From Scytalidium lignicola (taxonomy: Eukaryota; Ascomycota; Leotiomycetes), in contig NCSJ02000091.1 in the NCBI GenBank assembly GCA_002812745.2, positions 1-64,000 on the forward strand: a stretch of DNA of 64,000 nucleotides, read 5' to 3'. Shown one piece after another: positions 43,503 to 53,738 of this stretch. The notes under the pieces were generated by a model that had not been told where the DNA came from, ran no database searches, and was given only the letters and a program-made list of their open reading frames with translations. Each line of letters opens with the position of its first letter. Position 1 is the stretch's first letter. Both the position numbers and the translations under genes were made by a program.

Positions 43503-45624
43503 ATGAGTTTGCCTAGGCCGCAAATCCGGCCTTATCGTTCACATCTAAGACCCGCTTGTCTTGGGTGTCGGAAACGAAAGTCTCGATGCACCATCGAAAA
43601 CGACTCGGATGTATGCCTATTATGCCGTGTGCATGGTGAAGAATGCGTTTTTNCCACTTACAGAGAAATCTGATAGAGGCAAAACGGCGAGTAGAAAGAG
43701 AAGAAATGTTGATGATGTTAAAAAGACGTCAGTTCGCATTGATGCGTCTCAAAATCAGCTGAACGAGGCAGCGCGGACACCAAGTCAGGCTTTTACTAGT
43801 ATAAGTACATCTCCCAGTATCTCAAGACGCCACCATGTAGAATTAAATGATGAAGGGGACGAACGTGACCAGATGCGTACCGCAACTGAGGAGCACTCTA
43901 CTTTGATGGGTACGTTAGGAGAGACTGAGCTCAAAAGCTCTCACATTGTTGGCCCAGCAGTTGCAAACGATGCTCAGGTCCTAGATGATTACCTTTCCAT
44001 ACTCCCTCCGGCCGATGGGACGCAGTTCACCACAAGACGAACGCCTTTCTCATCATACTCAAAAGGTCCACGCGGGCCAGTGCTATATACCTCCATCCAA
44101 AAACGTCCAGTCGGAGTAACACGACGTAATACAGTCGGTTTAGACCGTTGCGAGACTATCGAAAGGCTTGTTGAGCCCTTTGCTGATGACCTTGTTGATT
44201 TGTAAGGACATACGACCCACCGCTATAGCTCTGTAGCTGTTATAAAGCTAACATAATAGTTATAGATACTTCGAAAAGATTAACCTTTGCATTCCATTGC
44301 TTGACGAAGCCTCCTTTAAGAGACACTATGAAAAAGACAAAACGCGAATATCACCTGCGTTATTAGCTGGCCTTTATGCGAATAGCCTCATATTTTGGCA
44401 GCGGTCCCCAAAGTTGTCAGCTCATCATTGTCCAAACGAAAGATTTGTCTGGGTTCAAGCTATGGAAGCCCTGCACACAGAACTGTTCCTTGAACCCGGT
44501 ATTTCTGCGATAGTTGCAGCTTTGTTTTGCGTGGGTGGGAGACCTACTACGACAATGACTGGAAATTCTATGGTCCTTGCTTCAGCTCTAGCGTTGGCGC
44601 GTTCATTAGGGTTGAATCGCAATCCGGTGACATGGCCAATCTCAGAAGCCGAAAAATCCCTACGAGTCAGAGTTTGGTGGGGTATCTTAATTCATGATAG
44701 ATGGTAAGTTAAACCCAATCTTTCTTGTAGTCGACAGGAATTAATTCGCTTTACTTCAGGTGTAGTTTTGCATATGGAACTCCACCTCATATACGCAGTT
44801 CTGAGTATGATGTCCCGATTCCAACACTGGAGCAGTTATCATTTGCTATGTCCTTGGCTGGGAAAAGTAAAATGGCTGCCCGGACGTTTCTCAGCTTGTG
44901 TAGCTTGACAGAAGTTCTCGGCTGCTACTTAGAATACGTTTACGATATTAACAAAGAATTAAGGCCATTGAAAGACCTAGCAAGACAAATCCGGCGCTTG
45001 GAAGTCCAGCTAGATGATTGGGAAGTAGAAAACTTGCATGATGAAGCGACTGGTTCTTCTCCGCTAGATACTTCAGGAGCAGCGAATTTACGTCTTGCTC
45101 ACCTTGCTACCAAGCTGTTACTTCGGCGTATAGATCTCGATCTAAACAGGCAAAATCTGTCAGAACAGCATAATATCGAATACAAACGCCATAGAGCAAT
45201 TGAAGCGGCTGCAAATATAGTCAGTTTTTTGAATGAGCTTAGTTCACAGCACATAGCTGACTTCTGGCTACCTGTGAATGCATTCTCTCTTACATCCGCA
45301 GTGACCTTGCTGCTTCGATGTGAAGTTGAACTTAAAGCTGCAGGGAAGGCCAGTACAAGCGATCAGCCGTTAGCGATAGCCAGGCAGTTGCTAGATATAC
45401 TATGTAAGCTCAGAGATAACTCTGGCTGGGATATCGGTGATATATGTTTGTCCCAGTATAGCGGAGTAGTCGATAGACTATCGGAGGCGATTCATTCGGA
45501 GCCTCAGTGGACAGAGACTGACATTGAAGAAATGATGATACCTGGCATTTCTATCCGCGATGAATTGTTCCCTAGCCTCTGGGATATGTTAGATACTAGA
45601 GGGAGCTCAGATATTCTTTGCTGA
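43503..45624 (+). CDS. Zn2Cys6 transcription factor
   Basis: Nuclear regulator. Exons are 43503-44201, 44266-44703 and 44760-45624. The zinc cluster is near the N-terminus: PACLGCRKRKSRCTIENDSD then VCLLCRVHGEECVFP, with an extended loop between Cys3 and Cys4. The N at 43653 must be dropped to keep the frame from CVF into PLTEKSDR; only then does the exon sum (2001 nt, 666 aa) divide by three. The fungal-specific domain follows with FEKINLCIPLLDEASFKRHY, LARSLGLNRNP and RVRVWWGILIHDRW, then CSFAYGTPPHIRSSEYDVPI across intron 2. Divergent orientation suggests control of the aminotransferase and perhaps the O-methyltransferase. Confidence 0.92.
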
Positions 45625-46931
45625 GATATATATAATTCTTGGTGGATTTTAGATGAATGTATTGTATATAAATAATTCTGGAAACAACAGCCGGAATAGT
45701 TGATATTTTTGAATGCAAGCCGGCGTTATATTTGATGATAGTAGTGCTTACTTTGACACACTTACAAGGACATTATTCCTCTGGAGCTTTTTACCTGATC
45801 AAATTATATGATATCAGCTCATCTTTCAGTACATATCCCGTTATGACTCTAGTTTTCGTAGTTATGCAGTATTTTTTCTTTCATAGCCTCTCTTGATCCA
45901 GAAAGAGCGATCAAGGGCGCTAACTAGAATAAACAAATCTCAGCTGCAACATAATCAGGCCGGTCTGTTAAAGGTAAACAGGCCTAATACGAGATGTATG
46001 CAGCAATATGCAAAAAGGGGTCCAATCACCTTGAGTAAAGATGATTTTTTGTTTTATTGGATGAGTAAAGGAGTGGAAAGGAAAGCAGCACGGAAATCTC
46101 GAGTTGTAGCTTAGCCTACTCTGGAGCATTACTAGATTCTCCCTGTACTTAACGCGGTTATCATAATTAAATGGCTGGAATTCACATCCTACTGCAAGCT
46201 CCCTGGTGAGTTGTGCTAGAATAATAACATAGCTGAGCTTAATAAGCTACGTGGCTTAGGAACTCGATGTTTGCAAATTTTGCAAATGTAAAGGCTTCTG
46301 TCCGCAATATCCGCGGATGAGGGTTTAAATAAGAATATCATGCAATGGATGGATGGGTTGATTAGTGGATAATGCCTACAAGGACGTCATGCCAAGGATC
46401 TAGAGCACTGTTATCCCCGCGACTCTTTAGCAAAGGGAAACCAGCTGAATTACAGTACACCAAGCCCGCATGAACTATTCCCATCAAAGCAAATCAATGC
46501 TTACTGTGCAGACCTTACTTAGACGACGGAACGGCCCATCACATCCCTAGGTTTAGTAAGCGGCGCAGGAAACTCCTGTAATACGGTAGTAATAATTACG
46601 GTATGCTTGGCTTAACTGTGATGCATCTACAGAATACTACACACTCTGGGGCGTATTGGGGGTGTCTGAAGAAGTCAGACGACATTACAATTGTACAACC
46701 TGTCAATCGCGATCCTAATTCAAGTGTCATTGGCGCGGAACATGACCTTATTTGGTAGTAACTGATGTTTATTCTTACCCGGAAATAGGAAATAATCTAT
46801 GGAATAGAAATGTATATATATTGTTGAATTAAGGCACGTGAAAGCATGTACGCAATATGGGGTAACTCTGTATATTGTGGTGTTGTACGGTAGTAATTAC
46901 GTACGAGTAGAAGAGCTAACTAATGGGACTA
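45625..46931. other. intergenic, no supported gene
   Basis: Contains an isolated frame at 45893-46114 without family likeness. Otherwise featureless up to the pogo element. Confidence 0.4.
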
Positions 46932-46993
46932 ACGTATTTCCCAGTCTACCGGTCCACCCGGTCTACCGGTCCACCCGGTCTACCGGTCCACCT
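46932..46993 (+). repeat. left inverted end of the pogo element with three 17-bp units
   Basis: Perfect repeats at 46944-46960, 46961-46977 and 46978-46993 (last unit one base short). Subterminal repeats of this sort are usual transposase binding sites. Confidence 0.9.
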
Positions 46994-47064
46994 CCCCACC
47001 AAATCATCAACTTCATCAACACCACCATCTTTAATTAATTCTTTTTCAACCAAAACACGTCACA

Positions 47065-48726
47065 ATGCCCAAAAAAANCAATCCACAACAAGAAGGAAAG
47101 ATCCTACTTGCTATAAACGCGTTAAAAACCAATCAAATCACGTCTGTTCGAGCTGCAGCACACATTTTTGGTGTTCCTCGCATGACATTAAATGCGCGAT
47201 ACCATAACTGGGTTCAACAACACACCACTTACAACAAATGCTTTAGAATGACTCAATTAGAGGAGGAATCGCTTGAAAAGTGGATAATTTCTATGAGGAA
47301 AAGAGGATTGCCTCCTAAACCTTCGGATGTGCGATCTATGGCCAATATATTAATTGCTGAACGTGGTGAATCCACTCCTCCTCCTCCTGTAGGCAAAAAT
47401 TAGTTTACAAACTACTTGAAACACCATTCATACCTCAAAACCGATTATATACGCAAATACAATTACAAACAAGCTAAATGTGAGGATCCTAAACTCATAC
47501 AAGAGTAGTTTGAAAAGGTAATAAAAATAAAAGTGCAATATAGGATTCTGAACGACACTTATAATTTTGATGAAACTAGTTTTACTATAAGAGCAATTGC
47601 TACAACAAAAGTAGTTACAACTACTGATTGCCTTGGCAAACCTTTACACCTTCAATCAGATATTAAGGAATAGGTAACAATTGTTGAAACTATTAATGCT
47701 TGTAGAGTTATTTTGTCACCTTTGATCATATTCAAAGGAAAGCATATACTTCAGGGCTAGAAGGATAGTTTATCAACAAATAATTAACGAATTGAAATAA
47801 GTAAAAATGGGTGGACAACCAATGAAATAAGCTTGAATTGGCTTCAAAAAACCTTTGATCTATATAGTAAACTATATACAAAAGGTTAATATCATATGCT
47901 TATCCTTGATAGCTATAAAAGTTATATAACTCTGGAATTTAACAGATATTGCATTCAAAACAACATAATCACAGTTTGTATGCCTCCTCATTCATCTTAT
48001 ATCCTTCAGCCACTTAATGTGAGTTGTTTTGTAGTTTTAAAACATGTATATAGTACTAGAATTCAAGGCAAAATGCGTAGACAAATTCATCATATTAATA
48101 AGCTTGATTTCCTTGAGATATATCCATTTATTCACTAGGAAACGTTTAAATCAAGCATTATTTGCAGTAGATTCTCAACAACTGGCTTAGTTCCATATGA
48201 TCCATCCTGTGTTATGGACAAATTGCATGTTGAAGTGGATGCAGCACTTACTCCTCCTAGGAGTAGCCGTACTAATTCTGAAGCATCTTAGGTTCCAGAA
48301 ACACCTCATAACGCAATTCAGTTGCAAAAGCAATACAAAAGTATTGACAGGATGCTCAAGCAACACAGGAGTCCTTCAACGCCAACTAAGGTTACGTTCA
48401 GTCAATTAATAAAAGGGTATGAAATGGCCATGCATAACGTGATATTTCTAGCTCAGGAAGTGGAAGATTTAAGAGCGGCAAACGAGTCAATGCAAAAAAA
48501 GCTTAAAAAGTCAAGAAAACGAGTAGCTCCTGAAGGCAATTCAACAACTCAAAAAGCTCCTACAGGTGTGGTGGCTAGTACAGATGCCAGTGAAGTGGTA
48601 GAACCAGGAAATCCAACCCCACTACCAGAGCCATTGCAAGCTCCTGCACGACGCCCATCAAAGTGCTCAGGGTGTGGAAGCACAGAGCATAAAATAAACA
48701 AATGCCCTAATTTAGCTCGCAATTAG
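47065..48726 (+). pseudogene. pogo/Fot1-type transposase with in-frame TAG stops
   Basis: The frame starts MPKK-NPQQEGKILLAINAL (one N near 47078) with an HTH psq-like region VRAAAHIFGVPRMTLNARYH and a CENPB-like second helix block (LEEESLEKWIISMRKRGLPP). The DDE region has FDETSF, MLILDSYKSY and PPHSSYILQPLNVSCF; the third catalytic Asp is Asn here, with 35 residues from the second Asp. TAG stops stand where Trp (TGG) is expected, for example after PVGKN and IQE. The C-terminus ends in a CCHC zinc knuckle CSGCGSTEHKINKC. All changes fit RIP. Confidence 0.88.
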
Positions 48727-48788
48727 ATATATCGCAATATATTTGTTTTGTGGTTGAATATTTGGTGTTGAGTACTCAAGTGAGGGGA

Positions 48789-48832
48789 GGTGGACCGGTA
48801 GACCGGGTGGACCGGTAGACTGGGAAATACGT
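48789..48832 (-). repeat. right inverted end of the pogo element with two 17-bp units
   Basis: Complement of the left end, lacking one of the three tandem units. Confidence 0.9.
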
Positions 48833-48834
48833 TA

Positions 48835-49223
48835 CAAGTAGCGGAGTTAACAGGTGGATACTTGAAGAATTATCACCTCTTATCTTACCTATCTTCTATA
48901 TCATATAGACTAGCAAGTAATAAAGTCACTGTACCATACAATTTATATGTGTCATAACCTAACCATTGCGCTCTGACCTCTGACAGCAACTAAAACATGA
49001 TGAATACTATGAACTAGCTTAGCAAGTTCCGTTACACTTATATCCTAACTCTAATAACTATTCAATTATTCAAATTTCGAATCTAATTTAACACTGACAA
49101 AGATAATGTGTTCAAAAGAATTACAACCTTGATATAAACTTAAATATTACGAATGGATACATTGATCTATGCCATGACTTTCTAAGGAGTAAGCAATACT
49201 AAAGTTAATAGAGACGTAACCGT
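48835..49223. other. intergenic
   Basis: Between the transposon and the dehydrogenase stop; no gene seen. Confidence 0.35.
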
Positions 49224-50333
49224 CTACTCCAGTTGGACCACCAACTTTGTAGCACTAACACCCTTCTTAAGTATGTCCATCCCAGTTTGCAGACCGCCAA
49301 TTCCACCCTCAACAATTTGAATCTTAGGGCTAGGTACGATTATGCCTTTCTCTAATGCATCGGTCAAAAATTGGCCAAAAAGCCATGCTGCTATATCACC
49401 TCTCTCATTCCAGACCCTCTCTCCGGAGACCCCCCCAACCTCAACTCCTTCAGGTGCAGTCTCATTCTCCGGGGGTGGGAGCAAAGTTGCCAATTTGCTG
49501 CCCTTTACTCCTGACTTCTGTAGCACTTCAAGGCAGTACTTGATGGTCTGCGGTTCAGCAACACAATCTAGAACATAACGTATCGGCTTGTTGCTTTGTT
49601 TAGCTGCACTTAGAATGTCATCGACCACGGTTGGTAAGTGATAATCAAATGCCTCTGATGCTCCAAGAGATTTCAAGTATTCATGGTTTGCTTTGCTAAC
49701 AGTGGTGTATACTGTGAAGCCAAGCAGGCGGGAAAATTGAATTGCCATTGTTGCAACGGCTGAAGCTCCTCCCCAGATGAGTATCGATGATTCTTGATCC
49801 TCGGTAAGTTTTGATGTTGGTAATGGCAGCCCAAACACATCAAACAGAGCAATACTGGCAGTAGCTGGGGCCATCGAGAAGAGGCTACCTTGCTCGAAGC
49901 TTAACTTATCTGGGAGCTTTGCAGTTGTTTTGGCTGAAGCGACAGTGTATGTTTGAAATGCGGCATTCTCATTCTTTCCACTGAGGAATGAGTCGGCGTA
50001 ACCAATAACCCGGTCTCCTGGTTTAAATGCAGTGACTGAGGGTCCAACCTCGACAACAACACCGCTGACATCTTTAAATAGCGAGATGTTAGCACACTAA
50101 TTTGATCGTAGATATGGTGTCAACTTACCGCTACCCAAGATGACAGGATAGGATGGAATTAAAAAACCCCAGGCTTGTCTTTTCCAGTCAACTGGATTTA
50201 TAGCAATTGAATAATTGCGTATTAGCACTTCACCTGGCCCTGGCTTGGGGATTAGGCGTGTCTCAATAGTGAGAGAAGCTGCAATAGCGGGCAATACCGC
50301 CACAACATTATCTGTCTTAGGCACTGTAGACAT
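49224..50333 (-). CDS. zinc-type alcohol dehydrogenase / enoyl reductase-like (MDR family)
   Basis: Exons 50333-50129 and 50071-49224 sum to 1053 nt, 350 aa, normal for MDR enzymes. The GroES-like N-terminus has GPGEVLIRNYSIAINPVDWK, and the splice forms VILGSDVSGVVVEVGPSVT and FKPGDRVIGYA. The cofactor domain has SILIWGGASAVATMAIQFSR (modified glycine motif) and KSLGASEAFDYH. Zinc-ligand cysteines of classical alcohol dehydrogenase are lacking, as in fungal trans-acting enoyl reductases and quinone reductases. NADPH use is likely. The acceptor substrate is unknown. Confidence 0.92.
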
Positions 50334-51025
50334 TTTGAATTTTAGTATTATGAAAAGTGTGAATGATGTTGACCGTTGATCGTTGTTATGGAGAATGATG
50401 ATGTTCAGATCAGCAGTGGAAATATTAATGAAATATATACCCTAGGTTTAAGCATTATGACCACATGACCCTCATCGGCGAAATTCACCCTCAAGCATTT
50501 GTTTATTTGAAATCTCTGAATAATAAAGTAAGAGAGCATGGTTTATGATTTCTAAGACGCGGTTAATTGCTTCTTTAGGGGGCTGTTTGAAGCCATCGGC
50601 GAAATCGGCCGAAACATCTTACTGTACTACTGCAGTGTCTGTGCAGTCAAACGACCACATCACGGACAAAATGCGCCGTATTATATTCAGTTTAGGCCAA
50701 TGAAATATTGTTTCTGTAGAATTATTATTGTTTGTCATACGAATTTTGTCGTTACTATTATTTCAGTATCCTTAGACGTATTATTTTCAGTCACTCCTAG
50801 AATAGAATAGAACGCAGGTAACTAGGTTTAACTTCATGATGAATTTGGCTCATATCCCACTTTTATTAGGTTAATAATCGACGATTCTTTTGTTTCTGGT
50901 TATGATGGCTTAAGTTAAATGTATATGGTTGAACTAGTTCTACGCTTTGCAACGTAGCTCTAACTCTAACCATAGCGATACCCCCCAAAAAACCACATGA
51001 ATACGTTATTATTCCTAGAATGCCC
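50334..51025. promoter_or_regulatory. dehydrogenase promoter with repeated ATCGGCGAAAT word
   Basis: CATCGGCGAAATT occurs at about 50473-50485 and CATCGGCGAAATCGGCCGAA at about 50594-50613, a direct repeat carrying CGG half-sites. The rest is non-coding up to the stop of the next regulator gene at 51026. Confidence 0.45.
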
Positions 51026-52884
51026 TTATACTGTTGTAAGAGCCATGGTTATCAGCATGCCCAGTTCATCAAGTCCCAAATTCCACTCATCAAGCCCTCG
51101 AACATGGTCAGATACTCCACTTTTAGTCTCATTTTGTGCGTTGCAAAGGGCTTCTAAATTCTCTAGTCGGGATCCTGTTAAGGGCTTATGTTTTGCACGA
51201 CTAATATCGTATTCATTTTCCCAAGTTGAACGACTGCAGGCCGCCCATAGAGCTTTATTAGATGGGAGAGGGATATCATGAAATTCTTTCATAGCAACAG
51301 AGGCTCCAAAATTGATTAGGCTAATCAAAAAGCAGACACAAGCAATCCTGAGTATACTTAATTAGGTCATAAGACTAATCGTTGTAGTGAGAAATTCACT
51401 AACCTTCTTCGTGTCTCAGAAAAGATCCAGTCCTCCCACGTTAGGCGAGATCCTTCCACATCCTTTGTGCTAAACGGACCAGGACAAAGCTCGTGGAAAC
51501 GACCAGCCAATTTCTATATTTATGGAGAAGTTAATATAAAAACTATGACGATAGATTTGAGGTATTGATAAAAGGTTTCTTACAAACATAGTTTTTAACA
51601 TCTTAGAATCAGCGTCCAGAAAGGCCATTCCTCCCTCTGGAAGCCGCATGAGTATATATATTACTAAGGATTGAATTGCTGCTATAATCTCGTGTTTGGA
51701 GAACGAGTGCATCTACCATTAACGACTATTAGCCACATTATGTCGGGAATTGATTGATACTATAGATGTAGATTGAAGAAGAAACCAGAGATTGTAGCAA
51801 AAAGGATAAAAGTTGCTCTTACACTATTCGAAAATCTTCGTCGTTCAGCTTCAATGGTTCGATGAAGAAATGTTTTCGATTCATTAGTCTGAGCTGCAAA
51901 CATATGTGCAATACTCATACATATTGCGAGAGGTTCTGGAAAGGATTCTTTATCTGAGTCTGGCTGCCCACAGGCTAAGATATGGATAAATGGAGGTAGC
52001 GTGGTCTTTCGTAGCATCATTTTCGGATACGTACGAAGTATGCCAGCAATAATTGGAATAATTGGAGATCGATACGTGGGGAGATTAACTACCTGCAAAG
52101 ATGTCGAGGTAGTTGGATGTGATTGCCGTATTGAAGGCGCCAAAGCAGAAGAAGCCAAAGTATTCCAGTCAATTTGAACTACTGGTTCTGCAAGAAACTC
52201 CTGCTGGGAATCTCCATAGTTGGGATAATTGTAATTAAAATCAGCCGAGATGTCCCCGTTTATGTATTCTAAAGTCGGGTCAAATTGATTACCAGCAGGC
52301 GATGCGACTTGAATAATAGCATTAGAAGGTTTAGAGGTCTCCTGGACATCAAGAAATGCTGTTCGGATATCATGTTCGCTCCAGTCCTGTTGTATGTTAT
52401 GTGCTGTCAAGAGATCGGCAGTATCTTGATAGAATGGGTGCGACGCAGCTGATACAGACGTCTCTCTCATCAAAAGAGGAACATTAGTTTCCCTATTAGA
52501 GCCATGGTGACTAGCTACCTCTAAGCTGCTAGAGTCATGGCTCAATATTGATCGAGGATTACTGTCATTGGTGCACACAATCCCTTTTCTAATGCATCTT
52601 GAGCATGGAGACTCAAAATCACATTTAGTCTTGGATTTGTGGCATGCCAAGCAAGCTTTCGCACGTTGGAACTGCCGTTTATTTNCTTTTTTTGCAATAC
52701 TGGATATGACGGTCACGAGATCTCTCTGAGTCAAGTTAGTTCTATGCATAAGTGGATGAAGGAAATGCTGATGGCGAATCACCACTTGAAAATGGTTTTC
52801 TGCAGGAAAGACAGAAAAACAACTCTGATGTCCAAACGGTGCTTGTCGAGGTCCCGGTAATGAGCTCAATGTTTGTTTCGCCAT
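51026..52884 (-). CDS. Zn2Cys6 transcription factor with internal zinc cluster
   Basis: Exons 52884-51823, 51712-51584, 51513-51404 and 51347-51026 sum to 1623 nt, 540 aa. The zinc cluster KACLACHKSKTKCDFESPCS then RCIRKGIVC lies at about residues 75-102, after an unusual N-terminal arm (FLHPLMHRTNLTQRDL). One N in a T/A run near 52685 lies just upstream and is read as a base. The C-terminal part has YILMRLPEGGMAFLDADSKM, KLAGRFHELCPGPF, TWEDWIFSETRRR and the family mark WAACSRSTWENEYD, as in fungal C6 activators of secondary-metabolite clusters. It may serve the adjacent dehydrogenase gene. Confidence 0.9.
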
Positions 52885-53738
52885 TCATTGTAGCACTGAG
52901 ATTCGATATAATAGAATTAGCGCAGTTTTAACTCTAATATTTCTGACGTATGGCACTTAAACCTATCTACGTAGAATTCCAATTTGGAGAGTGTTGCAGT
53001 GGTTCGATTTGTTATCTAAAACTGTACACGGAGATAACGTGTACGTAAGTACGGTAGTGTAAATCAACCCTTATACCCGATGCAGCCCAGATACTGTGAA
53101 AATGGTGTGCGTGACACTTTGTTCATAAGCATAATAAAATTAAAGAACATACTTCCTGATTTAAATCTATCAAGATCACATATTTAATTTATATTTCGTA
53201 GATGGTTGTAAATGGTCAGACAAAATGCTTTTCTCTACCTGGTATGCTTGTCGCTCACAGGCTTCTTGGAGATGACATCCCTGTTAGTGGGTTTGAAGAA
53301 TATATCAGGCTGCAGGGCAACAGTTAACCAAATCAAATTTATGTATTATTAATCAATTAAACATTTATTTCTACTATTGATATAAATGCTCTACCACTCT
53401 TTTTGTTTATAGAAATGCACTTCTCAAGTTAGAATCTGAGAATATATACTAAACTTTGATATTCTTGATAAAAAAANTATATAATTTAACAAGTTTCTAA
53501 AATTATTTAGCTCTCTAGATGTTTAAAATTTACTCAAGGTTAAAAATCGAGATTACGTATGCCATGCACGTGATGTCATGAACTGCTTTTGGAAAGCCGA
53601 GCTATCCGAGCAACAACGTTTAATTTACAAGAACAGCAAATCTTCAACTGAAACATCTCAAGACCGAGTAATTCCGAGATAGCATCTTTCAAGGATATAT
53701 CACATTTCGTCTTTGAATATAGTGTAAAGACGAATGCT
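52885..53738. promoter_or_regulatory. region between divergent regulator genes, with CCGAG direct repeat
   Basis: AT-rich, non-coding. At 53597-53614 it reads CCGAGCTATCCGAGCAAC, a direct repeat of CCGAG with a 4-nt gap that recurs in the UbiX/UbiD promoter. Confidence 0.45.
53597..53614 (+). promoter_or_regulatory. CCGAG-N4-CCGAGCAAC direct-repeat site
   Basis: Lies about 125 bp before the ATG of the downstream regulator. Fifteen of 18 positions equal those at 57380-57397. Plausible autoregulatory site of a Zn2Cys6 protein. Confidence 0.45.

Larger units (their letters stand above)
46932..48832 (+). mobile_element. complete pogo/Fot1-type transposon, RIP-inactivated
   Basis: 1901 bp, the typical size of Fot1-like elements, flanked by TA on both sides (46930-46931, 48833-48834). 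The ends ACGTATTTCCCAGTCTACCG and its complement are perfect. Inside the ends is a 17-bp repeat, GTCTACCGGTCCACCCG, in three copies on the left (46944-46993) and two on the right (48789-48820). Confidence 0.95.

Noticed and set aside
45893..46114. 73-codon basic ORF downstream of the 43.5-kb regulator
   Set aside because: No homology seen, isolated, low complexity of basic residues.
47065..48726. Separate small genes inside the pogo element
   Set aside because: All are pieces of one transposase frame split by TAG stops.
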